DNA from: Bradyrhizobium iriomotense
GTDB lineage: Bacteria; Pseudomonadota; Alphaproteobacteria; Rhizobiales; Xanthobacteraceae
Direction: 5' to 3'
Length of the DNA stretch: 64,000 nt
Assembly: GCF_018130765.1 (NCBI RefSeq)
Contig: NZ_JAFCJZ010000023.1
Coordinates: 62,001-126,000, forward strand
Shown: in pieces, positions 17,589 through 26,316 of the stretch
How positions within the stretch are numbered: position 1 is the first letter of the stretch
Layout of the letters: the number at the start of each line of letters is the position of its first letter
Translations under genes and position numbers: made by a program
The notes under the pieces: model-generated
Databases searched by the model: none
Told to the model about the DNA's origin: nothing
Seen by the model: only the letters and a program-made list of their open reading frames with translations

Positions 17589-17613
17589 GGAACTTCGCAA
17601 CTGCGGGAACGTT
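17589..17613 (+). promoter_or_regulatory. EcfG-type general stress promoter of the GT4 gene
   Basis: GGAAC (17589-17593), 16 bases, CGTT (17610-17613): an exact match to the alphaproteobacterial sigma-EcfG -35/-10 consensus with correct spacing. The expected start site lies near 17620, about 65 bases before the ATG. A 12-bp palindrome GGGAACGTTCCC (17605-17616) covers the -10 element. Confidence 0.75.
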
Positions 17614-17684
17614 CCCTTCCCTGGCATTGCCGGTGCCGTACAGGCGGGGGTTTCAACATTCATGATCGCAGAGGAGATGGCGAG

Positions 17685-18755
17685 ATGCGCATCGCGCAGG
17701 TAGCTCCGTTGACGGAGGCTGTTCCACCCAAGCTGTATGGCGGCACCGAGCGGGTGGTGCATTGGTTGACGGAAGAGTTGGTGGCCCTGGGACACGACGT
17801 GACGCTGTTCGCCAGCGGTGACTCGCAAACATCTGCCAAGCTCGATGCATTATGGCCGCGGGCGCTGCGCCTCGACGGTTCCGTACGAGATCCCAACGCA
17901 CTGCATATGGTGCTCCTGGAACGCGTGCGGCAGAAATGTGACGACGAGGAGTTCGACTTCCTCCACTTCCATCTCGATTACTATCCGTGGTCGCTGTTCT
18001 ACCGCCAGCCGACGCCGTTCGTGACCACGCTGCACGGCCGGCTCGACCTGCCGGAGCATCAGCCGGTCTTCAACAACTTCTCGAAGATGCCGGTGATCTC
18101 GATCTCGAACGCGCAGCGGCGGCCGGTGCCGCAGGCACACTGGGTGACGACGATCCACCACGGCCTGCCGGAGAACCTGCTGACGCCGAAACCGGTGAAA
18201 CAGGAATATCTCGCCGTGCTCGGCCGCATCGCCCCGGAGAAGGGCGTCGACCGCGCCATCAAGATCGCGACCCATTGCGGCATCCCGCTGAAGATCGCGG
18301 CCAAGGTCGATCGTGCCGACCAGGACTATTATGACGAGCTGATCCGTCCCATGATCGAGAACAATCCGCTGGTGGAGTTCATCGGCGAGATCAGCGATCA
18401 CGAGAAGTCCGACTTCCTGAGCGGCGCGCTTGCACTCCTGCTGCCGATCGACTGGCCGGAGCCGTTCGGCCTCGTGATGATCGAGGCCATGGCCTGCGGA
18501 ACGCCGGTGATCGCCTTCAACCGCGGCTCGGTGCCTGAAATCATCGACGAGGGCCTGACCGGCTTCGTGGTCGAGGACGTCATCAGCGCCGCCGGCGTCG
18601 TCAAACGGCTCCCGCAACTGAGCCGTGCCGCAATCCGCAAGCAGTTCGAGACCCGCTTCACCGCGCGGCGGATGGCACTCGACTATCTCGCCGCCTATCG
18701 CAGCCTGACCGAAGCACAGGCCCCGCGGATCAAGTTGGTGAGCAGCGCGGAGTAG
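17685..18755 (+). CDS. Glycosyltransferase family 4 protein
   Basis: GT-B fold retaining glycosyltransferase (356 aa). It starts with MRIAQVAPL and the glycine loop LYGGTERVVHWL; the C-terminal half carries the nucleotide-sugar motif EPFGLVMIEAMACGTPVIAF (E-x7-E). The ATG at 17685 follows GAGGAG at proper distance; the upstream in-frame extension is not family-like. A perfect EcfG promoter precedes it, so it should be a general-stress gene. It may make a stress glycan or glycolipid; donor and acceptor are not predictable. Confidence 0.9.
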   Translation: MRIAQVAPLTEAVPPKLYGGTERVVHWLTEELVALGHDVTLFASGDSQTSAKLDALWPRALRLDGSVRDPNALHMVLLERVRQKCDDEEFDFLHFHLDYYPWSLFYRQPTPFVTTLHGRLDLPEHQPVFNNFSKMPVISISNAQRRPVPQAHWVTTIHHGLPENLLTPKPVKQEYLAVLGRIAPEKGVDRAIKIATHCGIPLKIAAKVDRADQDYYDELIRPMIENNPLVEFIGEISDHEKSDFLSGALALLLPIDWPEPFGLVMIEAMACGTPVIAFNRGSVPEIIDEGLTGFVVEDVISAAGVVKRLPQLSRAAIRKQFETRFTARRMALDYLAAYRSLTEAQAPRIKLVSSAE

Positions 18756-18783
18756 CACTTTCGACACCGCTGCCAGTCGCAGT

Positions 18784-18930
18784 GCCCTCTCCCCTTGTGG
18801 GAGAGGGCTCAAGAATCAGGCGGCACACGCACTTGGGTGAGGGGTTGCCTCCGCATCGAACAGCCTCTCCGCGGAGAGAGACCCCTCATCCGGCGCTTCG
18901 CGCCACCTTCTCCCACAAGGGGAGAAGGGA
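18784..18930. repeat. Palindromic intergenic repeat, family B copy 1
   Basis: Ends in CCCTCTCCCCTTGTGGGAGAGGG on the left and a stretch containing CTTCTCCCACAAGGGGAGAAG on the right, with an internal hairpin GGCGCTTCGCGCC. The right end is the exact reverse complement of the left end of copy 2 (20974-21116) over about 49 bases. The element lies between the convergent GT4 and alkylsulfatase genes, where it could fold and stop transcription from both sides. Confidence 0.8.
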
Positions 18931-18944
18931 AGAACCCGACATCC

Positions 18945-20876
18945 CTACCCCACCACCGCCCGCTTCGGCTCCACAATCTCGAACATCCTTGGAAACTCGT
19001 CCATCAGCCCCATCAGCTCGGCGAGCTTCATCGGATTGCCCGACAGCTTCACCTTCCCCGCAGCCACCGCTTCCGGAAAACTCGTCAGCTTCGCGATGAC
19101 TTCGTCCAGCGTCGCGCGCGCCAGCGTGAAGCTGGCATCGGCGCCCTCCGCCTGCGCTCCCTCTCTGTAGGTCAGCGCCGAATTCTCCAGATTGAGCACG
19201 AAGGTCTCACCGGTGTCGGAAAACCGCCAGTTCAGCACGATGTGCTTTCCTTCCGCCTTCGGGCCGTTGAGGCGGATGCCGAGCACGTCCCAGAGCTGCG
19301 AGGTGCGCAGCGCCGCCAGCGTCTCGCGCGGCATCGGCGGGCGCGGCGGGGTGTTCGGCATGCCCTGGCGCAGCTCCTGCGCGCCGAACAGATAGGCGTT
19401 GCGCCAGGTCGAGCTCTCGGCCGCATAGCCGAGCTGCTCCAGCGTGTCGGCCAGCAGGCGACGTGCCGCCGCATTGTCGGGCTCGGCGAAGACGAGATGG
19501 CCGAGCGCCTGCGCGACGAAGCGGAATTCGCCCTTGTCAAAATCCGCGCGCGCCCGCGCGAGGATAGCATCCGCGCCGCCCATATACTCGACGTACTTCC
19601 TGCCCGACTCCACCGGCGGCAGCGGATCGAGATTGACCGGATTGGCGTCGTACCAGCCGAGATATTTCTGGTAGATCGCCTTCACATTGTGCCGGATATG
19701 GCCGTAATAGCCGCGGCCGTGCCAGGCACCTTCGAGGCTCTTCGGCAGCTGGATCGTCTCGGCGATCTCGGCGGCGTTGAGGCCATGGTTCATCAGCCGA
19801 ATGGTCTGGTCATGCGCGAACTTGTAGAGATCGCGCTGCTGGCGGATCATCGTGCCGATGCGCTCGCGTCCCCACACCGGCCAATGGTGCTGGCCGCACA
19901 TCGCCTCCGCCTTGCCGTCCCACAGCTGCAAGGCCTCGCCCAGGTACTTCGACCAGGCCAGCGCATCGCGCACATCGGCGCCGCGGAACGGCAGCAGATT
20001 GTGGAAATTGTGGGTGCAGTTCTCTGCTAAGTTCAAGACCTTGTAGCGCGGGATGAAGAAATGCATCTCCGCCGGCGCTTCGCTGTTCGGCGCCATCTGG
20101 AATTCGAATTCGACGCCGTCGATGACGCGCTTGTCGCCGGTCGCCATGATCAGATCGGTCGGGCGCAGCAGCGCAACGCCGCCTGCCGCCATTGACTTGC
20201 CGAGCCCGTTGTCGACCTGCCCCCGCGTCCCCTTGGCGAGGAACGGGCCGAACTGATATTGCGCCCGGCGCAGCATCGCCGGCCCCGCGATGATGTTCTC
20301 GGAGACCGCATGCTCCATGAACAGGTTCGGCGCGATGATTGGCACCGCGCCGGTCGCCTGCGCATCCTCCTCCAGCACGCCACGCGCGCCGCCCCAGTGA
20401 TCGGTGTGGGTGTGCGTAAAGATGACGGCAGCGACCGGCTTCAGGCCCCGGTGCTTGAAATAGAGATCGAGCGCGGCGCGCGCGCCTTCGATCGAGGTCA
20501 GCGTATCCACGACGATGACGCCGCTGTCGCCCTCGATCAGCGTCATATTGGCGATGTCGAGCCCGCGCACCTGATAGACGCCGGGCACCACCTCGAACAG
20601 CCCATGGTGCATGTTGAGCCGCGCCTGCCGCCACAGGCTCGGATTGACGGTGGGCGGCGCCTGTTCGCTGGAGAGAAACCCGTAGGGCTTCAGGCTCCAG
20701 ACCGTCCGCCCCTGCGGGTTCGAGATCTCTGCGTTGTCGATCGTGCCGAGGAATCCGCGCGCGGCATCGTCGAAATCCCGCGTGTCGGAAAACGGCAGCG
20801 CCTCCAGCATCGCCTCATGCTGCGCGATGACGGACGGCGTTGCGTCCTTGGGCTCGTTGCTGGGTGCGTCTGTCAT
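18945..20876 (-). CDS. SdsA-type alkylsulfatase (metallo-beta-lactamase fold)
   Basis: 643 aa, the usual size of class III alkylsulfatases, which cleave sulfate from alkyl sulfates such as dodecyl sulfate. The metallo-beta-lactamase domain has binuclear metal residues His155, His157, Asp159 and His160 (HTHTDHWGG). A helical dimerisation domain follows (about 390-510), then an SCP2-like C-terminal domain (about 520-640). No signal peptide is visible, so it should be cytoplasmic. Palindromic repeats of family B lie in inverted orientation on both sides of the gene. Confidence 0.92.
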   Translation of the reverse strand: MTDAPSNEPKDATPSVIAQHEAMLEALPFSDTRDFDDAARGFLGTIDNAEISNPQGRTVWSLKPYGFLSSEQAPPTVNPSLWRQARLNMHHGLFEVVPGVYQVRGLDIANMTLIEGDSGVIVVDTLTSIEGARAALDLYFKHRGLKPVAAVIFTHTHTDHWGGARGVLEEDAQATGAVPIIAPNLFMEHAVSENIIAGPAMLRRAQYQFGPFLAKGTRGQVDNGLGKSMAAGGVALLRPTDLIMATGDKRVIDGVEFEFQMAPNSEAPAEMHFFIPRYKVLNLAENCTHNFHNLLPFRGADVRDALAWSKYLGEALQLWDGKAEAMCGQHHWPVWGRERIGTMIRQQRDLYKFAHDQTIRLMNHGLNAAEIAETIQLPKSLEGAWHGRGYYGHIRHNVKAIYQKYLGWYDANPVNLDPLPPVESGRKYVEYMGGADAILARARADFDKGEFRFVAQALGHLVFAEPDNAAARRLLADTLEQLGYAAESSTWRNAYLFGAQELRQGMPNTPPRPPMPRETLAALRTSQLWDVLGIRLNGPKAEGKHIVLNWRFSDTGETFVLNLENSALTYREGAQAEGADASFTLARATLDEVIAKLTSFPEAVAAGKVKLSGNPMKLAELMGLMDEFPRMFEIVEPKRAVVG

Positions 20877-20973
20877 CGCTGTCTCCTGCCGACCATTTGC
20901 GGATCATCTAACCGCATCTCGCGGTCGATTGCTATTGCTGGCAGAGGAAGGAGAGAAGCAACGGCGTCTTCTT

Positions 20974-21116
20974 CCCTTCTCCCCTTGTGGGAGAAGGTGG
21001 CGCGAAGCGCCGGATGAGGGGTATGTCTCCGCTCGCAAGACTGGTGGTGAGGAGAGAACCCCTCACCCGTCTCGCCGCTACGCGGCGAGCCACCCTCTCC
21101 CACAAGGGGAGAGGGT
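20974..21116. repeat. Palindromic intergenic repeat, family B copy 2
   Basis: Inverted relative to copy 1: its left end CCCTTCTCCCCTTGTGGGAG continues as the exact reverse complement of copy 1's right end, including the hairpin GGCGCGAAGCGCC. It fills most of the gap between the alkylsulfatase start and the end of the TRAP permease gene. Confidence 0.8.
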
Positions 21117-21160
21117 GCACCGTCATCGCGGCTTACGCTTCACACTTTCTCGGATCATGC

Positions 21161-23209
21161 TCAATGCATCCCCAGCACCCGCGGCAGCCACAGCGTCAGA
21201 TCGGGCCAGTAGGTCACGATGATGAGGAAGCCGAGCATGGTGACCAGCCACGGCAACACCGCGACCGCCAGGTCGGTGATGCGCATTCGCGCGATCATCG
21301 ACGCGACATAGAGGTTGAGGCCGACAGGCGGATGGCAGAGGCCGACCTCCATGTTGACGTCCATGACGATGCCGAAATGCACGAGGTCGATGCCGAGCTT
21401 CTTGGCCGCCGGCGCCAGGATCGGCGCCATGATCAGGATGATCGAGTTCGGCTCCATGAAATTGCCGGCGAGCAGCAAGAGGATGTTGACCACCAGCAGG
21501 AAGCCGACCCAGCCGAGATTCTGCGCCGCGATCCAGTCGGCGAGCGTCGCCGGCAGGTTCTCGTTGGACAGCACGAAGGAGAACAGCACCGCGTTGGTGA
21601 CGATGTAGAGCAGCATCGCGCTGGTGTTGGCGGCCCGCAGCAGCACCCGCGGCACGTCGGCCATCTTGATCGCCTTGTAGACGAACACCGCGATGATGAA
21701 GGAGTAGACCGCCGCCATCGCTGCCGCCTCGGTGGCCGTGAACAGGCCGCTATAGATGCCGCCGATGATGATGACGACCAGCATCAATCCCCAGATGCTC
21801 TCGCGGAAGGTGCGCACCGTCTCGCCCCAGCTCGCCTTTGGCATCCGCGGATAGTCGCGCTGGCGGGCGATCCACCAGGTGACGATGCAGAGCATCGTCG
21901 TCAGCATGATGCCGGGGAGCAGGCCCGCGACGAACAGCGCACCGATCGAGGTGTTGGTGGAGACCGCGTAGACGATCTTCGGGATTGAGGGCAGCATCAG
22001 GATGCCGAGCGAGCCCGCCACCGTGATGATGCCGGCGCCGAAGCGCATCGGATAGCCGTGCCGCACCATCTCGGGCAGCACGATGGCGCCGATCGCGGCG
22101 ACGGTGGCGACGCTCGAGCCGCACACCAGCGCGAACATGGCGCAGGCGACGATGCCGGCCAGCCCAAGGCCGCCATACCAGTGACCGATCAGCGAGGTCG
22201 CGAAATTGATCATGCGGCGCGCGACGCCGCCATGGGTGAGAAAATTTCCCGCCAGGATGAAGAACGGGATCGCCATGATCTCAAAGCCCTCGATACCCGT
22301 GAAGAGCTTCATCGAGACCGCCTCGATCGGCACCGTGGTCAACGTGAACAGGAACGTCATCACGGTGAGGCCGAGCGCGATCGACACCGGGATGCCGGTC
22401 AGCATCAGCGCGATCAGCAGCGCGAACACGGTCGCGGCGCGCATCCAGTGTGGCAGCACCACCACGCCGAACTTTTCGGCAAGGCACATCGCGAAGATCA
22501 GCACCGGCGCCGTGATCAGGATGACGCCGAGCGGCGACACCTTTCTTGCGGCGGCTTTCGTGACGGCGCCGGCCGGCTGCGGATGCAGTGCCGGCGAGGC
22601 GTCCGCCTGCACGCCCTCGACATGGGTCTCGTCATGATGCGGCAGATCGCCGGTCCAGTAGTAGAACCAGGAGACCTGGAGGAAGCGGAAGCACATCAGG
22701 CCGGAGCCGAGCGGGATCGCGAGATACACGAACCACATCGGCGCTTCCAGATCGTTGGACTGCTGCCCGGTGTGGAACATCTCGCGCACGAAGGAGGTGC
22801 CGAAGGCGGCGATCATGCCGGTGAACAGCGCCCCGCACAGCAGCGCGAACAGGATGACGTGCTTGCGCGAATGCTCGGGCAGGCGGTTGACGAGCAGGTC
22901 GACGCCGACATGGATGCCGGTGCGCACGCCATAGGCCGCGCCGAACTTCGCCATCCAGATGAACATGTAGATGCAGAGCTCCTGCGCCCAGGACAGGTCG
23001 AGCTCGGACAGGAAGGTGAACACCGCCATCGACAGCGACGCCAGCCAGGTCATCCCGTGCGCGGCCGCCCACCTGGAGAGCGCAATCGATTCGCCCGCGC
23101 CGTAGCGGTGCACGACAGCGATGAAGATCAGGCCGGTTGCAGCCGCAATCAGCGTCGCGATCAGCCATTCCTCAAGATGGTTGAGCGCCGAATTGAGCAC
23201 GCGAAGCAA
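21161..23209 (-). CDS. TRAP transporter fused small and large permease (DctQM)
   Basis: 682-aa membrane protein fusing the small DctQ permease (four helices, about residues 15-190) to the large DctM permease (about 225-682, 12 or more helices), joined by a Pro/Ala/His-rich linker. It drives sodium- or proton-coupled uptake of an organic anion delivered by the DctP protein encoded upstream. The start is a TTG with GGGGGA before it. It lies 81 bases after dctP, with a hairpin in the gap. Confidence 0.92.
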   Translation of the reverse strand: MLRVLNSALNHLEEWLIATLIAAATGLIFIAVVHRYGAGESIALSRWAAAHGMTWLASLSMAVFTFLSELDLSWAQELCIYMFIWMAKFGAAYGVRTGIHVGVDLLVNRLPEHSRKHVILFALLCGALFTGMIAAFGTSFVREMFHTGQQSNDLEAPMWFVYLAIPLGSGLMCFRFLQVSWFYYWTGDLPHHDETHVEGVQADASPALHPQPAGAVTKAAARKVSPLGVILITAPVLIFAMCLAEKFGVVVLPHWMRAATVFALLIALMLTGIPVSIALGLTVMTFLFTLTTVPIEAVSMKLFTGIEGFEIMAIPFFILAGNFLTHGGVARRMINFATSLIGHWYGGLGLAGIVACAMFALVCGSSVATVAAIGAIVLPEMVRHGYPMRFGAGIITVAGSLGILMLPSIPKIVYAVSTNTSIGALFVAGLLPGIMLTTMLCIVTWWIARQRDYPRMPKASWGETVRTFRESIWGLMLVVIIIGGIYSGLFTATEAAAMAAVYSFIIAVFVYKAIKMADVPRVLLRAANTSAMLLYIVTNAVLFSFVLSNENLPATLADWIAAQNLGWVGFLLVVNILLLLAGNFMEPNSIILIMAPILAPAAKKLGIDLVHFGIVMDVNMEVGLCHPPVGLNLYVASMIARMRITDLAVAVLPWLVTMLGFLIIVTYWPDLTLWLPRVLGMH

Positions 23210-23233
23210 ATCAAAGTCCCCCTATCGATACGA

Positions 23234-23265
23234 AACGGCCGGAAGTGCCTGCACTCCCGACCGTT
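23234..23265 (-). terminator. Attenuating hairpin between dctP and dctQM
   Basis: Imperfect 14-bp stem (AACGGCCGGAAGTG against CACTCCCGACCGTT, 12 of 14 paired) with a 4-base loop. It may stabilise the dctP message or partly stop transcription, so that more binding protein than permease is made. Confidence 0.5.
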
Positions 23266-23290
23266 GGTATTTTCCTCTCCGGAAAACGCG

Positions 23291-24292
23291 TCAGTTCATC
23301 TTGACGTCGAGTTCCTTGGCAACGAGATCGAGCACTTCCTGCCCAACGCGGCCCTTTGCCCATTTGTAGGTCGGCTGCATCGCCTCCTGCCACGCCTTGC
23401 GGTCGGCATCGGTCAGGTAATGCAGCGTGGTCTTGCCGGTCTTCTTGATCTCGGCCAGCGCGTCCTCGTTCTCCTGGTGCGCGATCTGGTTGGTGTAGTC
23501 GGTCGCCTCAACCATCGCCTTCTCGAGCTGGGCGCGGATGTCGGGCGGCAGGCCGGACCAGAACTTCGAGTTGACGATGACGGCATATTGCAGGTGCGCG
23601 TGATAGGACACGGTGATGTCCTTCTGCACCTCGTAGAACTTTTGCGTCAGATAGTTGGACGCGGTGTTCTCGCAGCCGTCGACGACGCCGGTCTGCAGTG
23701 CCTGGTAGACTTCGGAGAACGCCATGATCTGCGGGATCGAGCCCATCAGACGGAAATACTGGTCGGCGATCTTCGATCCGGAGATGCGGAACTTCAGCCC
23801 CTTGAAATCCTCCGGCTTCGTCAGCGCACGGTTCGACGACACCATGTGGAAGCCGTTGTCCCAGTAAGCGAGCCCGGTGATGCCTTTCGCTTCGAGTTTC
23901 TGGAACAGCCACTTGCCGACCGTGCCCTTCATCGCATTGGAATAGGTCGCATCGTCCTTGAACAGCCAGGGCAGATCGAGCGCCTCGAATTCCTTGATGC
24001 CGAGCGGCGCGAACTTCGCGGTCGATGGCGCGAGCATCTGCACCGAGCCGAGCTGGAGCGCCTCGATCTCCTCCTTGTCCTTGTAGAGCGAGGAGTTCGG
24101 ATAGACCTCGATCTTGACCTTGCCGTCGGTGTACTTCTCGGCGAGCTCCTTGAACTTCAGCGCGCCCTTGCCCTTCGGCGTGTCATTGGCGACGACGTGG
24201 CTGAACTTGATGACGATGGGACTCTGGGCCTTGGCAATCGCGGGCGCCATGAGAACAGCCGCGGCGGCGACCGCAAGGAGCAGCTTGCGCAT
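23291..24292 (-). CDS. TRAP transporter periplasmic substrate-binding protein (DctP family)
   Basis: 333 aa with a signal peptide (MRKLLLAVAAAAV to IAKAQS, about 24 residues) and a DctP domain. The conserved ligand-binding segment DFKGLKFRISGSK holds the arginine that pairs with a carboxylate, so the ligand is probably an organic acid. The ATG at 24292 has GGGAGG upstream and gives a normal signal peptide; the open frame starts 78 bases earlier without support. First gene of the TRAP operon. Confidence 0.93.
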   Translation of the reverse strand: MRKLLLAVAAAAVLMAPAIAKAQSPIVIKFSHVVANDTPKGKGALKFKELAEKYTDGKVKIEVYPNSSLYKDKEEIEALQLGSVQMLAPSTAKFAPLGIKEFEALDLPWLFKDDATYSNAMKGTVGKWLFQKLEAKGITGLAYWDNGFHMVSSNRALTKPEDFKGLKFRISGSKIADQYFRLMGSIPQIMAFSEVYQALQTGVVDGCENTASNYLTQKFYEVQKDITVSYHAHLQYAVIVNSKFWSGLPPDIRAQLEKAMVEATDYTNQIAHQENEDALAEIKKTGKTTLHYLTDADRKAWQEAMQPTYKWAKGRVGQEVLDLVAKELDVKMN

Positions 24293-24502
24293 GAAGAACC
24301 TCCCAACAACCTCTAAAACCGGATCTTTTTTGTTATGCAGTCCGGTTTGGCACGTCAGTAGTGGCAGCAAACCGCCACCCGAACAACTAGACCTAAGCCC
24401 AATTTGCCGCAGCCAAGCTATCTTGACGACTGCTCGTGACGCAACCCGGCATCCGCTGCCGTCCCCGGCAGCGAGCGCTTATGTCGCATTGCGGCAATGC
24501 CG

Positions 24503-25273
24503 TCAGCCTTTGCGCTGGGCCACCATGAACAGACGCCGGAACGGAAACAGCGTCTGCCCCGCCGCATTCTTCGGATATGCCTTCGCGACACGCATCCCGT
24601 AAGCCGCCTCGAAGGCGGCCTTCTCCTCGCCCTCGAGGACGTCGAGATAGCGCGTCAGCCACGTGCCCTTGGTCCATTCCTTCACGGGGTTCTCGCCTTC
24701 CAGCACTTGCAGATATTCGGTCTCCCAGATGTCGATATTGGCCGACATCGGAGCGAGAAGATCGTGATAGAAGGCCGGCCCTTCGACCGGCGGCGGGGTG
24801 ACGAGATGCTCGACCTTTGAGCGCCAGGGACCATCGAGCGCCGTCTCGCCGATCAGCACATGCGAGGGCGCGAGAAAATTGCGCGGCATCTGCACTGCAA
24901 GCATGCCGCCGGGCACGACCTTCTCCATCACCGACGGGAAGAGTGCCGCATGATTGGGCAGCCAGTGCAGTGCGGCATTGGAATAGACCACGTCATAGTG
25001 CTTCGCTGGCCGCCAATGACCGAGGTCCTCATGCGACCATTCCACGTCCGGCGCGGCCTTGCGGCCGGCGGCGACCATCTCCGCCGAGCCCTCGACGCCG
25101 GTCACCGCCGCTTCCGGCCAGCGCACCTTGATCAGTTTGGTGACGTTGCCGGCGCCGGCGCCGAGATCGGCGATCGTGCGCGGGGCAAAATCGGGAATCC
25201 GCATCAAGAGGTCGACAGCGGGCCGGAGCCGGTGGCCGGAGAATTTCAGATATTGCTGCGGATCCCAGACCAT
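24503..25273 (-). CDS. tam: Trans-aconitate 2-methyltransferase-like protein
   Basis: Class I SAM-dependent methyltransferase (256 aa). It starts MVWDPQQYLKFSGHRLRPAVDLL, very like Tam, and has the SAM motif IADLGAGAGNVTKLI and the acidic segment VEGSAEMV. Tam methylates trans-aconitate, a by-product that inhibits aconitase. The ATG at 25273 is chosen because the family begins here; the frame is open for 54 more bases. Divergent from the SDR gene. Substrate by family similarity only. Confidence 0.85.
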   Translation of the reverse strand: MVWDPQQYLKFSGHRLRPAVDLLMRIPDFAPRTIADLGAGAGNVTKLIKVRWPEAAVTGVEGSAEMVAAGRKAAPDVEWSHEDLGHWRPAKHYDVVYSNAALHWLPNHAALFPSVMEKVVPGGMLAVQMPRNFLAPSHVLIGETALDGPWRSKVEHLVTPPPVEGPAFYHDLLAPMSANIDIWETEYLQVLEGENPVKEWTKGTWLTRYLDVLEGEEKAAFEAAYGMRVAKAYPKNAAGQTLFPFRRLFMVAQRKG

Positions 25274-25418
25274 CGCTTCAGCCTTCTTCTTTTTCGTGTT
25301 TCCTTCACCGTCGCTTCTGGTTACCACTGCTCGTCCCGCTCAGGCAATTCGCAAGGCCCGCGGGACGGGCAGGAAACGACCAGCAACAAGCAAGAATCAA
25401 ACAAGAGGGCGTGCGACC

Positions 25419-26162
25419 ATGGATCTCGGGCTCACATCGAAAACCGCTGTCGTCACCGGCGCGAGCATCGGCATCGGCCGCGCCATCGCCAAGGGCCTGG
25501 CTGCCGAAGGCGTGCGCGTCGTCGGCGTGGCGCGGCGCCCCGACCTGCTCAACGAGCTGGTGAAGGAAGTCGGCGGCGGGTTGATCACGCCGTTCGAGCA
25601 GGACGTGATGGCCAAGGACGCGGCCGAGAGGATCGCCGCCTTCGCCCTGAAGGAGCTCGGCCATGTCGACATCCTCGTCAACAATGCCGGCGGCAGCCGT
25701 CCCCTGCCCGTCGATGCGCCCGACAGCAAATGGGACGAGGCGATCGCGCTGAACTTCACCAGCTACCGCCGCATCGCGCACGCGCTCTTGCCGCAGATGA
25801 TCGCACGCAAATGGGGCCGCATCGTCAACATCACCGGCAAGTCCGAGCCGGAAGGCCTCAACGCCGCCTTCGCCGCGAAGGCCGCCGTCCACGCCTGGGC
25901 CAAGGGCCTGTCGCGCGAGATCGGTGAGCACGGCATCACCATCAACTGCATCCCGCCCGGCCGCATCATGAGCGAGCAGATCCGCCGCAACTACCCGCCG
26001 GACTATCGCGAGCGCTTTGCCGAGGAAGAGATCCCGGTCGGCTATTGGGGCGAGCCGGAAGACCTCGCCGCACTCGCGGTGTTTCTGGCCTCGCCGGTGG
26101 CGCGCTACATCACGGGCACGGTGATCCCGGTGGATGGCGGGTTGCGGAGGTATCAGTTCTAG
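25419..26162 (+). CDS. SDR-family protein lacking the catalytic tyrosine
   Basis: 247-aa Rossmann-fold short-chain dehydrogenase/reductase-like protein. The NAD(P)-binding TGASIGIGRA (residues 13-22) and NNAGG (88-92) are intact. The active-site lysine is present (Lys154), but the position four residues before it is Ala150 instead of Tyr, and the usual serine region reads NITGKSEPEG. C-terminal VDGGLRRYQF is SDR-like. Either it uses other residues or it has lost reductase activity. Divergent from tam. Start at 25419 by family fit; ribosome site weak. Confidence 0.85.
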   Translation: MDLGLTSKTAVVTGASIGIGRAIAKGLAAEGVRVVGVARRPDLLNELVKEVGGGLITPFEQDVMAKDAAERIAAFALKELGHVDILVNNAGGSRPLPVDAPDSKWDEAIALNFTSYRRIAHALLPQMIARKWGRIVNITGKSEPEGLNAAFAAKAAVHAWAKGLSREIGEHGITINCIPPGRIMSEQIRRNYPPDYRERFAEEEIPVGYWGEPEDLAALAVFLASPVARYITGTVIPVDGGLRRYQF

Positions 26163-26229
26163 GCGCACAGGTTCTTGATCCGCGTCCGAAACGTTGCTGC
26201 GTCGCCGAAGAGTGGAAGCATCGACAACG

Positions 26230-26243
26230 TTGATGTGCGTCAA
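26230..26243 (+). promoter_or_regulatory. FixK box before the SulP transporter gene
   Basis: TTGATGTGCGTCAA fits TTGA-N6-TCAA exactly. It is centred about 80 bases before the SulP start codon, in the 154-base gap after the SDR gene. Confidence 0.7.
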
Positions 26244-26316
26244 CGGTCGGTCATTTCCAAAGGCGGTCCATGATGAACCTTAGCCGTCACGGTCCGCATG
26301 GCGACCGGCCTTTGGA

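Noticed and set aside
22058..24316. 752-codon plus-strand frame opposite the TRAP genes
   Set aside because: Crosses the dctP-dctQM gap and has only charge-rich repetitive composition.
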